Assembly: GCA_902527265.1 (NCBI GenBank)
Contig: CABZNY010000012.1
Location: 1 to 37,744 of the forward strand
From: an uncultured Pelagibacteraceae bacterium
GTDB taxonomy: Bacteria > Pseudomonadota > Alphaproteobacteria > Pelagibacterales > Pelagibacteraceae
Direction of reading: 5' to 3'
DNA length: 37,744 bases
A program made the position numbers and the translations under genes. Positions 8,573 through 18,031 of this stretch are shown piece after piece (within the stretch, counting starts at the first letter, position 1; the number at the start of each line of letters is the position of its first letter). Under the pieces are notes generated by a model. The model did not search any database. It was given only the letters and a program-made list of their open reading frames with translations, and had not been told where the DNA came from.

Positions 8573-10861
8573 ATGAAAAAAAACAAAATTGAACATTATT
8601 CAGATAAAGAGGCTCTAGAATTTCACAATTCAAATAAATCTGGCAAGATTGAGATAAATTCATCAAAACCAATGACATCAAAGAGGGACTTGGCTTTAGC
8701 ATATTCTCCGGGTGTTGCAGTACCAGTTAAAGAAATTTATAGGAACCCTGAAAAAGCATACGATTATACAACTAAGGGCAACTTAGTTGCCGTAATTAGT
8801 AATGGATCAGCAATTTTAGGATTAGGAAACTTAGGAGCAATTGCATCAAAACCTGTAATGGAAGGTAAAGCAGTATTATTTAAAAGATTTGCAGATATAG
8901 ATGCTATTGATTTAGAAATTGATAGCAAAGATCCCAAGGAAATAATTAATAGTATAAAAAATTTTGCTGTCAGTTTTGGAGGTATTAATCTTGAAGATAT
9001 TGCTGCCCCAGAATGTTTTATAATTGAGGAAAATTTAAAAAAAATACTTGATATACCTGTATTCCATGATGACCAACACGGAACAGCAATAATAACCACA
9101 GCAGCACTCATTAATTCAATACATATTACAAAAAAAAAAATTTCTAAAATAAAGGTTGTTGTAAATGGTGCTGGAGCATCTGCAATGGCTTGCTCAGATC
9201 TATTTTTAAAATTAGGAGTAAAAAAAAATAATTTAACGATGATAGATAGTAAAGGAGTAATTAGTTTTGATAGAAAAGGATTGAGCAAGTGGAAATTAAA
9301 GTACGCAAAAAAAACAAAAAGTAAAACTTTAAGTGATGCGTTAAAAAATGCAGATGTTTTTTTAGGATTATCGTCAGCTGGAATTCTAAAAAAAGAAATG
9401 ATTAAACAAATGGCAAAAAACCCAATTATATTTGCATGCGCTAACCCTGATCCAGAAATTTTGCCAGAAGAAGCTTATAAAATTAGAAAAGATGCAATAA
9501 TAGCAACTGGTAGATCAGATTACGCAAATCAAGTTAATAATTTAATTGGTTTTCCTTATATATTTAGAGGGGCACTAGATGTAAGGGCAAAAACAATAAA
9601 TGAAGAAATGAAGATTTCTGCAGCTAATGCAATTGCTAAATTAGCTAGAGAAAGAGTTCCTGATGAAGTTGCAGCAGCAATGGGAGGAGACAGACCTAAG
9701 TATGGAAAAGACTATATTATTCCATCTACATTTGATCCAAGACTCATAAGTGTAATCCCAGTAGCAGTAGCAAAAGCTGCAATTAAAACTGGAGTTGCTA
9801 GAAAAAAAATAGAAAATTTTAATTTATACTCAGAACAATTAAAACAAAGATTAGATCCCTCAGTAACTATTCTGCAAGGGATAAATTCTAAGGTCAAAAA
9901 AAATCAAAAAACTGTTGTGTTTGCTGATGGTGAAGATGAAAATACACTTAAAGCTGCAATCGCATTTAAAAATGGTGGCTTGGGAACTCCAATAATTGTT
10001 GCAAAAGAGAATGTGGTCAAACAAAGACTAAAAGAAATTGGGTATGGAGAAAACTTAGATATAAAAATTGTTAATTCTACTGACAAAAAATTGAGAGCAA
10101 AATATGTAAAATTTCTTTTTAAGAAGTTGCATAGAGATCAAGGTTTACTAGAGAGAGATTGTGATAGAATGATAAGAAATGATAGAGTTATTTGGTCATC
10201 ATGTATGGTTGAATGTGGAGATGCAGATGCAATGGTAACAGGCAACACTAGAAGATATTCTCAGTCATTAGAAAAAATTAAAAAAGTTATTCCACCAAGA
10301 GAGGGAGAAATAATGTTTGGATTAAATATGGTAGTTAACAAGGGTAAAACAGTTTTTATTGGAGATACGTCAGTAAATGAATATCCTTCCTCTGAGGAAT
10401 TAGCTAATATAGCAATTTCGTCAGCAAGAGTTGTGAGATTATTTGGATTTGATCCTAAAGTTGCTTTTTTATCTCATTCAACATTTGGTCAACCAATAAC
10501 TAGTAGAACTAAACATATAAGAGATGCTGTTGAAATATTAAAAGATCGAAAAGTAGATTTTAAGTTTGATGGTGACATGCAGCCTGATGTAGCCCTTAAT
10601 GACGAATATTCTGATTTATATCCATTTTCAGAAATAGTAGGAAATGCAAATATTTTAATAATGCCGGGTCAACATAGTGCAGCAATTTCTTATAAAATTA
10701 TGAAAACATTAGGGGGAGCTAAAGTTATTGGTCCTTTATTAATTGGTCTTGCTCAACCCATAGAAATTGCACCTTTGAGATCTTCTACTTCCGAAATATT
10801 AGATTTAGCATCTGTTGCTGCTTATTCGGCTGGGGTAATTAAATACCAAAAAACAAAATAA
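8573..10861 (+). CDS. maeB: NADP-type malic enzyme fused to phosphotransacetylase-like domain (MaeB)
   Basis: A 762-residue protein of MaeB architecture: malic enzyme in residues 1 to about 430 and a phosphate acetyl/butyryltransferase-like domain in about 430-760. Visible malic-enzyme motifs are LALAYSPGVAVP with catalytic Tyr44, FHDDQHGTA, and the nucleotide-binding VVVNGAGASAMA. The enzyme decarboxylates malate oxidatively to pyruvate. In this family the C-terminal domain is usually regulatory (acetyl-CoA response) rather than catalytic. It stands alone on the plus strand and converges with the BON lipoprotein gene across 8 bases. Confidence 0.96.
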   Translation: MKKNKIEHYSDKEALEFHNSNKSGKIEINSSKPMTSKRDLALAYSPGVAVPVKEIYRNPEKAYDYTTKGNLVAVISNGSAILGLGNLGAIASKPVMEGKAVLFKRFADIDAIDLEIDSKDPKEIINSIKNFAVSFGGINLEDIAAPECFIIEENLKKILDIPVFHDDQHGTAIITTAALINSIHITKKKISKIKVVVNGAGASAMACSDLFLKLGVKKNNLTMIDSKGVISFDRKGLSKWKLKYAKKTKSKTLSDALKNADVFLGLSSAGILKKEMIKQMAKNPIIFACANPDPEILPEEAYKIRKDAIIATGRSDYANQVNNLIGFPYIFRGALDVRAKTINEEMKISAANAIAKLARERVPDEVAAAMGGDRPKYGKDYIIPSTFDPRLISVIPVAVAKAAIKTGVARKKIENFNLYSEQLKQRLDPSVTILQGINSKVKKNQKTVVFADGEDENTLKAAIAFKNGGLGTPIIVAKENVVKQRLKEIGYGENLDIKIVNSTDKKLRAKYVKFLFKKLHRDQGLLERDCDRMIRNDRVIWSSCMVECGDADAMVTGNTRRYSQSLEKIKKVIPPREGEIMFGLNMVVNKGKTVFIGDTSVNEYPSSEELANIAISSARVVRLFGFDPKVAFLSHSTFGQPITSRTKHIRDAVEILKDRKVDFKFDGDMQPDVALNDEYSDLYPFSEIVGNANILIMPGQHSAAISYKIMKTLGGAKVIGPLLIGLAQPIEIAPLRSSTSEILDLASVAAYSAGVIKYQKTK

Positions 10862-10869
10862 TATATTTT

Positions 10870-11463
10870 TTATTTTTTAATAACTCTCAAATCATCAACT
10901 AAAAAAATACTTGTGATTACATCTTCAACATCTAAAATTTGTTTAGCCTCTTTAACAACCTCATCTCTCTCAGTTTTATTCTGTGCTATACCATAAATAT
11001 AAATTTTCTTTTTATAAGTATCAATATTGTAGTTAACAGCTTTAATTTTCTTACTGGTTATAAGTGCTGTCCTTAATTGTGAGGTTATAAGAAGATCTTT
11101 TGCAGATCTTTTAAAATCAAACTTTTCTTTAATTTGTAAGTCATTCTTAACTGACCTAGCTCCCTTAACTTCCCAGGCTAATTTTGTAATTTTAAGTTTA
11201 TCTTCAACAGATTTAACTTTTCCTGTAAGAAAAATTCGTCCATCAAGAATTTTTGTTTTTACAGATATAATATAACCCTTATCTTCTGACACTAATTTCG
11301 CTCTTAGGTTTTGCTGCATTAATGAGTCATCTATTTGAGTACCTAAGCTTCTTGGATCTAATGCAATTGAAACTCCAGTTCCTAAAACTCCGGTTGAAGA
11401 ATAACCTACACATCCTGATAGTATTATAAAAATGAACAATAAGAAGATTTTTTTAATTTTCAT
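10870..11463 (-). CDS. BON-domain outer-membrane lipoprotein (DolP/YraP-like)
   Basis: A 197-residue lipoprotein. The signal peptide ends in the lipobox LSGC with Cys18, and two BON domains follow (about residues 45-112 and 118-190). BON domains bind phospholipids. The dual-BON lipoprotein DolP (YraP) of enterobacteria supports outer-membrane integrity. Its ATG lies inside the end of rsmI (11-base overlap), so the two are translated from one message. In E. coli, yraP lies a few genes from yraL (rsmI) and lpoA, which supports the comparison. Orthology with DolP is inferred from architecture and neighbours. Confidence 0.85.
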   Translation of the reverse strand: MKIKKIFLLFIFIILSGCVGYSSTGVLGTGVSIALDPRSLGTQIDDSLMQQNLRAKLVSEDKGYIISVKTKILDGRIFLTGKVKSVEDKLKITKLAWEVKGARSVKNDLQIKEKFDFKRSAKDLLITSQLRTALITSKKIKAVNYNIDTYKKKIYIYGIAQNKTERDEVVKEAKQILDVEDVITSIFLVDDLRVIKK

Positions 11464-12304
11464 TCTTAATTTTAAGGCAATAATTATAAATAAGTTTTTT
11501 AGAAATTTTTCTATCCCCTGAGACTTTTTTTACAATATCTTTAATAGACATTTTTTTAAATAGTTGATTTACTTTTTTCTTATCTGATTCTTCTAGTTCT
11601 TTAAAACTTAATTTTTCTTCTTTTATTTCTGAAATAACCACAGTAATTTCACCTTTTCTTGAGAAATTTATATTTGATAATTCTTTTACTGAAGTTCTGA
11701 TATATTCTTCATGATACTTTGTAATTTCTCTACAAATTATTATATCTCTATTCAAAAAAAAATCTTTTATGTCATCAATTCTTTTATTTAGTTTATTTGG
11801 GGATATAAAAAATACAATTGAACCTTCTATTGATGACAAGTATTTAAATAATTTTTTAATTTGGTTTTGTTTTTCTGGAAGAAATCCACAAAAATAAAAG
11901 GAATCAGAAAAACCGCTTATTGAAATTGATGCACTTACAGCAGATGAGCCTGGGACTGGGAATACATCAATTCTGTTTTTTACACATTCTTTGACAAGTA
12001 CTTTTCCAGGATCTGAAACTGCTGGCGTTCCTGCGTCTGAAACTAAGGATACTATTTTTTTATTTAAGAGAAGTTCCAAAACTTTTTCTAAATTTTTTTT
12101 TTCATTAAATTTATGATTTGAAATAAGTTTATTGTCTATCTCGAACTTCTGAAGAATTTTTTTTGTAATTCTTGTATCCTCACATAAAATTAAATCACTT
12201 TCTTGAAGGATTTTAATAGCTCTAAAAGAAATATCACCCATATTTCCAATAGGTGTAGCAACACAATATAGCCCAGGTTTAAGTTTATTGTTGTTTATAT
12301 TCAT
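11453..12304 (-). CDS. rsmI: 16S rRNA (cytidine1402-2'-O)-methyltransferase RsmI
   Basis: A SAM-dependent methyltransferase of the tetrapyrrole-methylase fold that 2'-O-methylates C1402 in the 30S decoding centre. Family motifs are LYCVATPIGNMGDISFRA near residue 12, LCEDTR near 38, and SDAGTPAVSDPG at about 89-100. The 283-residue length is typical. It overlaps the downstream BON lipoprotein by 11 bases. It starts divergently from the LpoA-like gene, with 36 very AT-rich bases between them. Confidence 0.96.
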   Translation of the reverse strand: MNINNNKLKPGLYCVATPIGNMGDISFRAIKILQESDLILCEDTRITKKILQKFEIDNKLISNHKFNEKKNLEKVLELLLNKKIVSLVSDAGTPAVSDPGKVLVKECVKNRIDVFPVPGSSAVSASISISGFSDSFYFCGFLPEKQNQIKKLFKYLSSIEGSIVFFISPNKLNKRIDDIKDFFLNRDIIICREITKYHEEYIRTSVKELSNINFSRKGEITVVISEIKEEKLSFKELEESDKKKVNQLFKKMSIKDIVKKVSGDRKISKKLIYNYCLKIKNEN

Positions 12305-12340
12305 ATGAATTATTTATTTAAATATATTATTAAAACTTAA

Positions 12341-13492
12341 ATGAAAACTTTTATTAAATTGCTAATAGTTTCTTCAATTTCTATGTGTATTTTTAGTCAG
12401 AACTTACATGCTTTAGAAAAAATTAAGATTGGATTAATTGTTCCTTTGAGCGGTGATAATTTTCTTATCGGTGAAAGAATAATAAAATCGATTAGAATGG
12501 CTGTAAATAAAATAAATGACGAGCGAATTGAGATAATTCCAAAAGATACAAAATCAAATCCTATTGATGCACTAAGAGTATCTAAAGAATTATATAAAGA
12601 GGGAGTAAAAATAATAATTGGACCAGTCTTTAACGAAAGTACTAAATACCTTGATGATCTAGAAGATGTAACATTTATATCTTTTACAAATAAATTGATT
12701 GATAATCCAAATAACGTAATCAGTGCTGGAGTAAATGCCATTTCACAATTACACACAATAAAAAAATTCAATGAAATAAATAATTTATCAAAAAGTATTT
12801 TTTTAATCCCAAGATCTCAATTTAAAAAAGAAATAGAGTTTGCAATAATTAAAACAAATATTGAACACAAAGAAGTTTTTTTTTATGATAGAGAACCAAC
12901 TAAACTTACTAAACAAATTGAAGAATTAACAAAATATCAAATAAGAAAAAACAATCTCAAAGATGAAATTAAAAGGCTAGAAAATTTGTCATTTAAAGAC
13001 AAAGAAAAAAAAATAGAAAATTTAAAGAAAAGAGACACACTAGGGAAAATTAATTTTGACTCAGTTGTTATAGCTGATTTTGACGAAAACTTAAAAAGTG
13101 TTGCTACATCTCTACTATATACTGATGTATCTTCAAAAAGAATTTCTTATATAACATTAAATCAGTGGTTTGATGAAAGTCTTTTAAAAGAAAATTCACT
13201 GCATCCTATATATTTTCCTTCAATAAATAAAAATAATTACGAATTATTTATGAATGATTTTAAAAATACTTATGGTTTTAATGGAGATCAACTTTCATTT
13301 CTAAGTTACGATTTAGTAGGATTGGTATATTTTTTAATCTATGAAAATAATTTTCAAATTTCTAAAAAAATATTTTATAAAAAAAATATATTTAAAGGAA
13401 AAATCGGGGTTTTTGAAATAAGTAAAAATACTATTACTCATCAACTAAACTTCTATAGTATTGAAAATAATAAATTTAAAAAAATTTTCTAA
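12341..13492 (+). CDS. Periplasmic binding-fold protein, LpoA-like (penicillin-binding protein activator type)
   Basis: A 383-residue exported protein. The signal peptide covers about residues 1-24 with cleavage after LHA; there is no lipobox, so it is probably soluble rather than lipidated. The mature part begins KIKIGLIVPLSGDNFLIG, the first strand of type-I periplasmic binding proteins. IIIGPVFNEST near residue 90 fits the same fold. In alphaproteobacteria, proteins of this family beside rsmI are annotated as penicillin-binding-protein activators. A transporter binding protein is the alternative, but no permease or ATPase gene is nearby, so I favour the LpoA-like role. A charged coiled segment (about 185-225) is unusual. 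The 3' end overlaps rdgB by 17 bases. Confidence 0.72.
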   Translation: MKTFIKLLIVSSISMCIFSQNLHALEKIKIGLIVPLSGDNFLIGERIIKSIRMAVNKINDERIEIIPKDTKSNPIDALRVSKELYKEGVKIIIGPVFNESTKYLDDLEDVTFISFTNKLIDNPNNVISAGVNAISQLHTIKKFNEINNLSKSIFLIPRSQFKKEIEFAIIKTNIEHKEVFFYDREPTKLTKQIEELTKYQIRKNNLKDEIKRLENLSFKDKEKKIENLKKRDTLGKINFDSVVIADFDENLKSVATSLLYTDVSSKRISYITLNQWFDESLLKENSLHPIYFPSINKNNYELFMNDFKNTYGFNGDQLSFLSYDLVGLVYFLIYENNFQISKKIFYKKNIFKGKIGVFEISKNTITHQLNFYSIENNKFKKIF

Positions 13493-14078
13493 TTTTTTTA
13501 AATGCATTTGAACGATGATCTATTTTATATTTTTTAATCGGTTCCATCTCGCCAAAAGTTAATTTTTTTCCTTCTGGAATAAAAATTGGGTCATATCCAA
13601 AACCATTTTTTCCTTTTTTCAAATTAGAGATACGCCCCTCTACTTTACCAATTTTACTTATAAACTTACCATTTGGCCAAAAGATAGTAAGAACACAAAT
13701 AAATCTGGCACTCAATTTTTTTTTTTTCCAATTTTTATCTATTTTAGAAATTTCTCTATAAACTTTTTTTATAGCTAAATTAAAATTTCTTTTTTTTCCT
13801 GACCAATCTGCTGAATATACTCCAGGTGCTTTGTCTAAAATATCAATCTCTATACCTGAATCATCTGACATACAGATTTTATTTGTTTTCTCTGAAAAAT
13901 ATTTTGCTTTTAAAAGAGAGTTTTGCTTAAATGTGGTTCCAGTTTCTTTTGGACTAGGTATTTTAAAATTCAAATTTGAGTAAATTTTTAGACTTTTGGG
14001 TAAAAGATCTGCTATTTCTTTAAGTTTTCCTTTATTATTTGATCCAATGAATATCTCTTTAATTTTTTTTTTAGGCAT
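13476..14078 (-). CDS. rdgB: XTP/dITP diphosphohydrolase (RdgB/HAM1)
   Basis: A house-cleaning pyrophosphatase that removes ITP, XTP and their deoxy forms. The 200-residue sequence shows the family start IGSNNKGKLKEI (11-22), the catalytic SDDSGIEID with Asp72/73, APGVYSADWSG, and GFGYDPIFIPEG near 158. It is monocistronic on the minus strand here. Its end overlaps the end of the LpoA-like gene by 17 bases, and its start is 35 bases from the divergent grpE. Confidence 0.96.
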   Translation of the reverse strand: MPKKKIKEIFIGSNNKGKLKEIADLLPKSLKIYSNLNFKIPSPKETGTTFKQNSLLKAKYFSEKTNKICMSDDSGIEIDILDKAPGVYSADWSGKKRNFNLAIKKVYREISKIDKNWKKKKLSARFICVLTIFWPNGKFISKIGKVEGRISNLKKGKNGFGYDPIFIPEGKKLTFGEMEPIKKYKIDHRSNAFKKIRKFF

Positions 14079-14113
14079 CTAGAAATTATACTTTTTCTTA
14101 CCATATACACAAT

Positions 14114-14770
14114 ATGGACAAAGAAGAATTAAAAGAAAATATAGATAAAAATACTTCCGACGAGGATGAGTTAAATACTCAAGCTACTGAAAATCACAAT
14201 GAAGATCAAGATAGTGAAGATAAAAATTTAGAATACGAGAAAAAAGAAAAAGAAGATGAAAAGCTGTCCCCAGAGGAAGAATTAGAGACACTCAAAGATA
14301 AACTAGCTAGAACATTTGCAGAAATGGAAAATCAGAGACGAAGATTTGAAAAAGAAAAAGAGGACGCATATGAATATGGTGGATATTCTTTTGCAAAAGA
14401 GGCATTAAACTTATTAGATAATCTTGAGAGATCAAAGGCCGTATTAGAGAGCGACGAAAAGCTAAAAGATACAGATGCACTTAAAAAAATTGTAGAACAT
14501 TTAGATATTATAAACAACGATATGCTTTCAATATTCAAAAAAAATAATATCGAACCTGTAAAATCAATTAATGAAAAGCTAGACCCCAATCTTCATCAAG
14601 CAATGTTAGAAATTGAGGATGAAACAAAAGAACCTGGAACAATTGTTCAAGAAATACAAAAAGGATTTATGATGAAAGACAGATTATTGAGACCCGCTTT
14701 AGTTGCTGTTTCTAAGAAAATTGTTAAGGAAGAACAGAAAGAAGATAAAAAAGATGAAAAAAACCAATAA
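14114..14770 (+). CDS. grpE: Nucleotide exchange factor GrpE
   Basis: The ADP/ATP exchange factor for DnaK, 218 residues. Residues 1 to about 58 are strongly acidic and probably disordered. A long helical dimerisation region follows (LETLKDKLARTFAEMENQRRRFEKEK), then the globular beta domain ending near KGFMMKDRLLRPALVAVSKK. The C-terminal tail is Lys/Glu rich. It is first in the grpE-dnaK-dnaJ series. The 75-base spacer to dnaK carries a perfect 8-bp inverted repeat. No hrcA gene or full CIRCE element is seen. Confidence 0.96.
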   Translation: MDKEELKENIDKNTSDEDELNTQATENHNEDQDSEDKNLEYEKKEKEDEKLSPEEELETLKDKLARTFAEMENQRRRFEKEKEDAYEYGGYSFAKEALNLLDNLERSKAVLESDEKLKDTDALKKIVEHLDIINNDMLSIFKKNNIEPVKSINEKLDPNLHQAMLEIEDETKEPGTIVQEIQKGFMMKDRLLRPALVAVSKKIVKEEQKEDKKDEKNQ

Positions 14771-14772
14771 AA

Positions 14773-14804
14773 ACAACCATAATTTAAATTTTATAGATGG
14801 TTGT
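14773..14804 (+). other. Inverted repeat (hairpin) in the grpE-dnaK spacer
   Basis: ACAACCAT (14773-14780) and ATGGTTGT (14797-14804) are perfectly complementary and enclose a 16-base AT-rich loop. The hairpin begins two bases after the grpE stop and is not followed by a T-run, so it does not look like a simple terminator. It could protect or punctuate the message between grpE and dnaK. The function is inferred; only the complementarity is seen. Confidence 0.45.
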
Positions 14805-14832
14805 AGTCTAAAAATTAGCACTTATATGTCGA

Positions 14833-14838
14833 AGAGGT
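14833..14838 (+). promoter_or_regulatory. Strong Shine-Dalgarno site of dnaK
   Basis: AGAGGT lies seven bases before the dnaK ATG at 14846. Most genes in this window lack a recognisable Shine-Dalgarno. This site and the porin site are among the clearest, which agrees with high expression of both products. Confidence 0.7.
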
Positions 14839-14845
14839 ATTAATT

Positions 14846-16765
14846 ATGAGTAAAGTAATAGGAATAGATTTAGGAACAACTAACTCTTGTGTAGCAGTAA
14901 TGGAAGGTACACAGGCTAAAGTTTTAGAAAATGCTGAAGGAGCAAGAACAACTCCTTCTGTAGTTGCATTTTCAGATAATGATGAAAAATTAATTGGACA
15001 ACCTGCAAAGAGACAAGCAGTAACCAATCCAGAAAACACAATATTTGCTGTCAAAAGATTAATTGGAAGAAATTTTGACGATCCTTCTGTAAAAAAAGAT
15101 GTTGAGACTGCACCCTTTAAGATCGTTAATTCTGACAAAGGAGACGCATGGATAGAAGCTAAAGGTAACAAATATTCGCCATCTCAGATTTCTGCTTTTA
15201 CACTTCAGAAAATGAAAGAGACTGCTGAAAAATATTTAGGCCAAGAAGTTTCTCAAGCTGTAATAACTGTTCCAGCTTATTTTAATGATGCACAAAGACA
15301 AGCTACAAAAGATGCTGGGAAAATTGCGGGATTAGAAGTTTTAAGAATTATTAATGAACCGACAGCAGCGGCACTTGCTTATGGGTTAGACAAAAAAGCA
15401 AATAGCAAAATTGCAGTTTATGATTTAGGTGGAGGTACTTTTGATGTGTCCATCCTAGAATTAGGCGACGGAGTGTTTGAAGTTAAATCTACAAATGGAG
15501 ATACTTTTTTAGGTGGTGAAGATTTTGATAATACTATTGTTGATTACTTATTAGCTGAATTTAAGAAAGAAAATGGTATTGATTTAAAATCGGATAAATT
15601 AGCATTACAAAGACTTAAGGAAGCTGCAGAAAAAGCTAAAATTGAATTATCATCCGCTGCTCAAACTGAAATAAATTTACCATTTATTACTGCAGATAAA
15701 ACTGGTCCAAAACACATTAATATGAAGATGACTAGAGCTAAACTTGAAGCTCTTGTCGAAGATCTTATTTCTAGAACTATTCCACCATGCGAAACAGCTC
15801 TTAAAGATGCTGGCTTAAGTGCAAGTGAAATTGATGAAATCATACTTGTTGGTGGAATGACCAGAATGCCAAAAGTAATAGAAGAAGTTAAAAATTTCTT
15901 TGGAAAAGAACCAAACAAATCTGTAAATCCTGATGAGGTTGTTGCAATGGGTGCAGCTATTCAAGCAGGTGTTTTACAGGGAGATGTCAAAGACGTATTA
16001 TTGTTAGATGTTACACCACTATCGCTTGGAATAGAAACTTTAGGTGGAGTTTCAACTAAATTGATAGAGAAAAATACAACCATACCAACTAAAAAAAGTC
16101 AGGTTTTCTCTACAGCAGAAGACAACCAGCCTGCAGTTTCGATTAGAGTTTTACAAGGTGAAAGAGATATGGCCTCTGACAATAAGGTTTTAGGCAATTT
16201 TGAACTAGTAGGTATAGCTCCAGCTCCAAGAGGGGTTCCTCAAATTGAAGTTACGTTTGATATCGATGCAAACGGAATTGTAAATGTATCTGCGAAAGAT
16301 AAGGGGACTGGCAAAGAACAAAAAATTCAAATTCAGGCATCTGGTGGCTTAAGTGATGATGAAATAAATCAAATGGTTAAGGATGCTGAGACAAATAAAG
16401 AAGCTGACAAAAAGAAAAGAGAAGCTGTAGATGCAAGAAATCAGGCTGACACTCTACTTCACTCTACTGAAAAAAACTTAAAAGAGCATGGTGGTAAAGT
16501 TTCTGATGCAGACAAAAAAGCTATTGAAGATGCATCAGCTAATGTAAGAAATGCATTAAAAGGAACTGATGTTGAAGAAATTAAAAAGAAAACTCAAGAT
16601 TTGGTTCAAGCTTCGATGAAACTAGGCGAAGCTATTTACAAATCACAACAAAGTACAAAACCTGGTGATGCTCCTAAAGATGCAAAGGATGAAGGGAAAA
16701 AAGACGACAATGTTGTTGATGCAGACTTTGAAGAAGTAAAAGACGATAAAGAAAAAAGCGCCTAA
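14846..16765 (+). CDS. dnaK: Chaperone protein DnaK (Hsp70)
   Basis: The 639-residue Hsp70 has the ATPase domain signatures [14 protein letters not shown] (from residue 5), [15 protein letters not shown]-type phosphate loop (here [16 protein letters not shown]) and [11 protein letters not shown]. The substrate-binding domain and helical lid follow, and the acidic tail ends [17 protein letters not shown]. It folds and rescues client proteins with GrpE and DnaJ, encoded on either side. A strong Shine-Dalgarno precedes it, and dnaJ starts 28 bases after its stop. Confidence 0.99.
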   Translation: MSKVIGIDLGTTNSCVAVMEGTQAKVLENAEGARTTPSVVAFSDNDEKLIGQPAKRQAVTNPENTIFAVKRLIGRNFDDPSVKKDVETAPFKIVNSDKGDAWIEAKGNKYSPSQISAFTLQKMKETAEKYLGQEVSQAVITVPAYFNDAQRQATKDAGKIAGLEVLRIINEPTAAALAYGLDKKANSKIAVYDLGGGTFDVSILELGDGVFEVKSTNGDTFLGGEDFDNTIVDYLLAEFKKENGIDLKSDKLALQRLKEAAEKAKIELSSAAQTEINLPFITADKTGPKHINMKMTRAKLEALVEDLISRTIPPCETALKDAGLSASEIDEIILVGGMTRMPKVIEEVKNFFGKEPNKSVNPDEVVAMGAAIQAGVLQGDVKDVLLLDVTPLSLGIETLGGVSTKLIEKNTTIPTKKSQVFSTAEDNQPAVSIRVLQGERDMASDNKVLGNFELVGIAPAPRGVPQIEVTFDIDANGIVNVSAKDKGTGKEQKIQIQASGGLSDDEINQMVKDAETNKEADKKKREAVDARNQADTLLHSTEKNLKEHGGKVSDADKKAIEDASANVRNALKGTDVEEIKKKTQDLVQASMKLGEAIYKSQQSTKPGDAPKDAKDEGKKDDNVVDADFEEVKDDKEKSA

Positions 16766-16793
16766 ACTATCAACCATTTGTCTATAACTAGTT

Positions 16794-17924
16794 ATGGCAA
16801 AAAGAGATTACTACGATGTATTGGGTGTAGAAAAAAGCGCGGGTCCAGACCAAATAAAAGCAGCCTATAGAAAACAAGCAGTAAAATATCACCCAGATAA
16901 AAATAAAGGTGATAAAGGAGCTGAAGAAAAATTTAAAGAAGCTTCTGAAGCTTATCATGTTTTATCAAATTCAGAGAGAAAACAAAATTACGATAACTTT
17001 GGACATGCTGCATTTGAAAATGGTGGTGGAGGTGGACGAGGTGGTTTTGGAAACTTTGACTTTTCTGGATCTTTTTCAGATATTTTTGAGGATTTTTTTA
17101 GTGAAGGCTTTGGTGGTGGTGGGAGAAGATCAAGAAGATCTAATAACCGTGGCTCTGATTTAAGATATGACCTGTCTATAAGTCTAGAAGAAGCTTATGC
17201 CGGAAAAAAACAAGATATTAAATTCTCAACATCTGATAGATGCGATACTTGTAGTGGTTCAGGATCTAAACCAGGTCAAAGTGCAAGCACATGTTCTATG
17301 TGTGGTGGTCACGGACAAGTTCGTTCTAGCCAGGGTTTTTTTACTGTGCAGCAAACTTGCCCTCAATGTGCCGGTTCTGGTGAACAAATAACTAATCCCT
17401 GCACGAGTTGTGGTGGTCAAGGTAAAAAACAAGCAAGCAAGAGACTTTCTGTAACTATTCCAAAAGGAGTAGACGATGGAACTAGAATTAGATTATCTGG
17501 CAAAGGGGAAGCAGGTTCCAGGGGAGCTAGTAATGGTGATCTTTATTTATTTATAAATGTAAATTCTCATGGACTTTTCAAAAGATCTGAAGAGAATTTA
17601 TTTTTTGAATGTCCAATTTCTATCGCAGATGCAGCACTTGGAACTGAATTAAAGATACCAACAATAGACGGTGGAAAAGCTAAGATAAAAATCCCAGCTG
17701 GAACACAAAGTGGTAAACAATTTAGACTCAGAGAAAAAGGAATGCCTTTAATGAGAGGTAATGACTATGGAGATCTATACGTCCAAGTAAATACTGAAGT
17801 ACCAGTATCTTTAAATAAGGAACAAAAAGAATTACTTGAGAAATTTAGAGAAATTGAAAATGAGAAGTCAAATCCAAGTATTAAAAAATTTTTTAAAAAA
17901 GCAAAAAGTTTTTGGAAAAATTAG
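16794..17924 (+). CDS. dnaJ: Chaperone protein DnaJ (Hsp40, type I)
   Basis: A full type-I Hsp40 of 376 residues. The J domain (residues 5-70) has HPD at 33-35, and a Gly/Phe-rich linker covers about 76-112. The four zinc-binding CxxCxGxG repeats start at C150, C167, C189 and C203, followed by the C-terminal substrate-binding beta domains. It stimulates DnaK ATPase and delivers clients. The stop at 17922-17924 is immediately followed by the ATG of a small membrane ORF, so the transcript probably continues. Confidence 0.99.
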   Translation: MAKRDYYDVLGVEKSAGPDQIKAAYRKQAVKYHPDKNKGDKGAEEKFKEASEAYHVLSNSERKQNYDNFGHAAFENGGGGGRGGFGNFDFSGSFSDIFEDFFSEGFGGGGRRSRRSNNRGSDLRYDLSISLEEAYAGKKQDIKFSTSDRCDTCSGSGSKPGQSASTCSMCGGHGQVRSSQGFFTVQQTCPQCAGSGEQITNPCTSCGGQGKKQASKRLSVTIPKGVDDGTRIRLSGKGEAGSRGASNGDLYLFINVNSHGLFKRSEENLFFECPISIADAALGTELKIPTIDGGKAKIKIPAGTQSGKQFRLREKGMPLMRGNDYGDLYVQVNTEVPVSLNKEQKELLEKFREIENEKSNPSIKKFFKKAKSFWKN

Positions 17925-18026
17925 ATGAAAAAAAAAATTAAGTATTTTATTTTTGCAGCTATTTACATATTAGCGATTATTGTTCTAGGTGCTTATTTCT
18001 ATAAAGAAGGAATTGGTATAATATAA
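17925..18026 (+). CDS. Small single-span membrane protein (33 aa), unknown function
   Basis: An ATG directly abutting the dnaJ stop opens a 33-codon frame: MKKKIKYFIFAAIYILAI at the start, ending GAYFYKEGIGII. It has a lysine-rich N terminus and one hydrophobic segment (about residues 7-27), so it should sit in the inner membrane with N-in topology. It fills the gap between dnaJ and the GT41 gene (TTG five bases after its stop), with no other use for that DNA. I do not recognise a family. Position and hydrophobic pattern support a real gene, but proof needs expression or conservation data. Confidence 0.55.
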   Translation: MKKKIKYFIFAAIYILAIIVLGAYFYKEGIGII

Positions 18027-18031
18027 TCAAG

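Noticed and set aside
14815-14838. A complete CIRCE operator before dnaK
   Set aside because: Only one arm (TTAGCACTT) is present. The sequence nine bases further on does not pair with it.
16909-17391. Alternate-frame ORFs inside dnaJ
   Set aside because: They arise from the Gly-rich and Cys-rich repeats of dnaJ in another frame; the dnaJ protein is complete.
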